In this document: in pieces, positions 62,969 through 64,000 of the stretch | Numbering within the stretch: position 1 is the stretch's first letter | Layout: the number at the start of each line of letters is the position of its first letter | NCBI RefSeq assembly: GCF_900187065.1 | Contig: NZ_LT906483.1 | Coordinates: forward strand, 372,001-436,000 | Direction of reading: 5' to 3' | Origin: Mycolicibacterium thermoresistibile | Lineage (GTDB): Bacteria; Actinomycetota; Actinomycetes; Mycobacteriales; Mycobacteriaceae | DNA: 64,000 nucleotides | Made by a program: the position numbers and the translations under genes | Notes under the pieces: model-generated | What the model saw: only the letters and a program-made list of their open reading frames with translations | Databases searched by the model: none | What the model was told of the DNA's origin: nothing

Positions 62969-64000
62969 ATGGAGCAGCTCTGGGCCAACCGCGCCGCCAG
63001 CGCCGAGGCGGCGATCACCCAGCGGCATCTCCGAAGGTTGTGGGGGCTGCCCGGCACCCAGCTCGGCGTGGTGGCCTGGCCCGCCACCGGGCGGGAGCGC
63101 CGGTTCGCGATCTGGCACTACTGGTGGCAGGCGCATCTGCTGGACTGCCTGGTCGACGCCCAGCTCCGCGACCCGCAGCCGGACCGGCTGAAGCGGATCA
63201 ACCGGCAGATCCGCGGCCACCGGCTGCGCAACATGGGCCGGTGGACCAACGACTACTACGACGACATGGCCTGGCTGGCGCTGGCGTTGGAACGGTCCGG
63301 GCGGCTCACCGGGGTCGGCCGGCCCAAGGCCCTGGACACCCTCGCCGGCCAGCTGTTCTCGGCATGGGTGCCCGAAGACGGCGGCGGCATCCCGTGGCGT
63401 AGGCAGGACCAGTTCTTCAACGCCCCGGCAAACGGTCCGGCGGCGATCTTCCTGGCCCGATACGACCGGCTGCGGCGGGCCGAGCAGATGGCCGACTGGC
63501 TGCACGCGACGCTCATCGACCCCGAAACCCATCTGGTGTTCGACGGCATCAAGGCGGGCTCCCTGGTGCGGGCGCAGTACACCTACTGCCAGGGGGTGGT
63601 GCTCGGCCTGGAGGCCGAACTGGCGGTGCGCACCGGCAACCCGGTGCACGCCCGCCGGGTGTACCGGCTGGTCGCGGCGGTGCGTGATCACATGGCCCCC
63701 GACGGGGTGATCAAGGGCGCCGGCGGGGGTGACGGCGGGCTGTTCAACGCCATCCTGGCCCGGTATCTGGCGCTGGTGGCGCAGATCCTGCCGGATGGTC
63801 CGGGCGCCGACGCCGAAGCATCTCGCACAACCCGTGAGACCGCCCGCACGCTGGTGCTCGACTCCGCCCGTTCGGCGTGGGACCACCGGCAGGTCGTCGA
63901 CGGGCTGCCGCTGTTCGGGCCGTTCTGGGACCGTGCCGCCGAACTGCCGCGCGCCGGCGGGCGCGAGGCCCAGTTCGTCGAGGGCGCGGTCAACGCCTCC
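62969..64000 (+). CDS. Glycoside hydrolase family 76 protein (3' end outside window)
   Basis: The frame is open from ATG 62969 to the window edge: 344 residues, so only a short C-terminus is missing if it is like M. tuberculosis Rv0365c (about 376). GH76 features are FAIWHYWWQAHLLDCLVDAQLR, the catalytic Asp pair in RWTNDYYDDMAWLALALERSG (about 95-102), GGGIPWRRQDQFFNAPANGPAAIFLARY, TYCQGVVLGLEAEL and GDGGLFNAILARYLALV. GH76 enzymes are alpha-1,6-mannanases; mycobacterial members could act on mannan-containing lipoglycans. It has no signal peptide, which points to a cytoplasmic location or a non-classical role. Confidence 0.88.
   Translation, partial: MEQLWANRAASAEAAITQRHLRRLWGLPGTQLGVVAWPATGRERRFAIWHYWWQAHLLDCLVDAQLRDPQPDRLKRINRQIRGHRLRNMGRWTNDYYDDMAWLALALERSGRLTGVGRPKALDTLAGQLFSAWVPEDGGGIPWRRQDQFFNAPANGPAAIFLARYDRLRRAEQMADWLHATLIDPETHLVFDGIKAGSLVRAQYTYCQGVVLGLEAELAVRTGNPVHARRVYRLVAAVRDHMAPDGVIKGAGGGDGGLFNAILARYLALVAQILPDGPGADAEASRTTRETARTLVLDSARSAWDHRQVVDGLPLFGPFWDRAAELPRAGGREAQFVEGAVNAS

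Overview
The window is high-GC actinobacterial DNA (roughly 70% GC by eye), and almost every recognisable gene has a counterpart in Mycobacterium: dcd, udgA, aspC, etfD, iniR/iniB/iniA/iniC, dnaK-grpE-dnaJ-hspR, clpB, ttfA and a complete mce operon. It fits a chromosomal segment of a fast-growing Mycobacterium/Mycolicibacterium. I see no phage, insertion sequence, CRISPR array, rRNA or tRNA. Homologues named by Rv number come from memory of the M. tuberculosis gene set, not from a search.

Layout. (1) 1-9.6 kb: the 3' part of dcd, a membrane-anchored Pro/Thr-rich DUF7159 protein, udgA, a CYP140-like P450, two small metabolic proteins, a YibE/F membrane protein, aspC and a secreted protein. (2) 9.7-28.1 kb: etfD, then the iniBAC envelope-stress locus. 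Here the locus is enlarged: iniR is preceded by an Hsp70-like membrane protein, an IniB-like small protein and iniBAC run divergently, a second Hsp70-like membrane protein follows iniC, and a third protein carries only the same membrane/Thr-tail module. An F420-type oxidoreductase, a TIGR03085 protein and an LpqJ-like lipoprotein follow. (3) 28.2-36.9 kb: a P-type ATPase, the HspR-controlled dnaK operon and a type II flavohemoglobin. (4) 37-44 kb: a membrane protein with a divergent TetR gene, a GAP-family protein, a CYTH protein flanked by two decayed DUF2510 genes, and clpB with its own HAIR operator. (5) 44.1-50.4 kb: a Rieske oxygenase/DapB-like pair with a divergent TetR gene, ttfA, an SDR, a lipoprotein and a SpoU methyltransferase. 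(6) 50.4-64 kb: a GAF-LuxR regulator divergent from a P450/NTF2-like/ferredoxin operon, then yrbEAB-mceABCDEF and the 5' part of a GH76 gene.

How it works together. Much of the segment concerns envelope and protein stress. HspR sites precede both dnaK and clpB. The ini genes encode dynamin-like membrane GTPases, their LuxR/AAA regulator and two Hsp70-fold membrane proteins whose ATPase motifs are altered. Paired CCCC..GGGG or CCCCTA elements lie in the ini promoters, and similar ones lie in the GAF-LuxR/P450 promoter. The mce block with its upstream P450 and ferredoxin looks like uptake coupled to oxidation of a hydrophobic substrate. At least nine genes have a TANNNT hexamer 6-7 nt before the start codon, as expected for leaderless mycobacterial transcripts.

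The most interesting candidate system is the Hsp70-like/IniBAC module at 12.9-25.9 kb.
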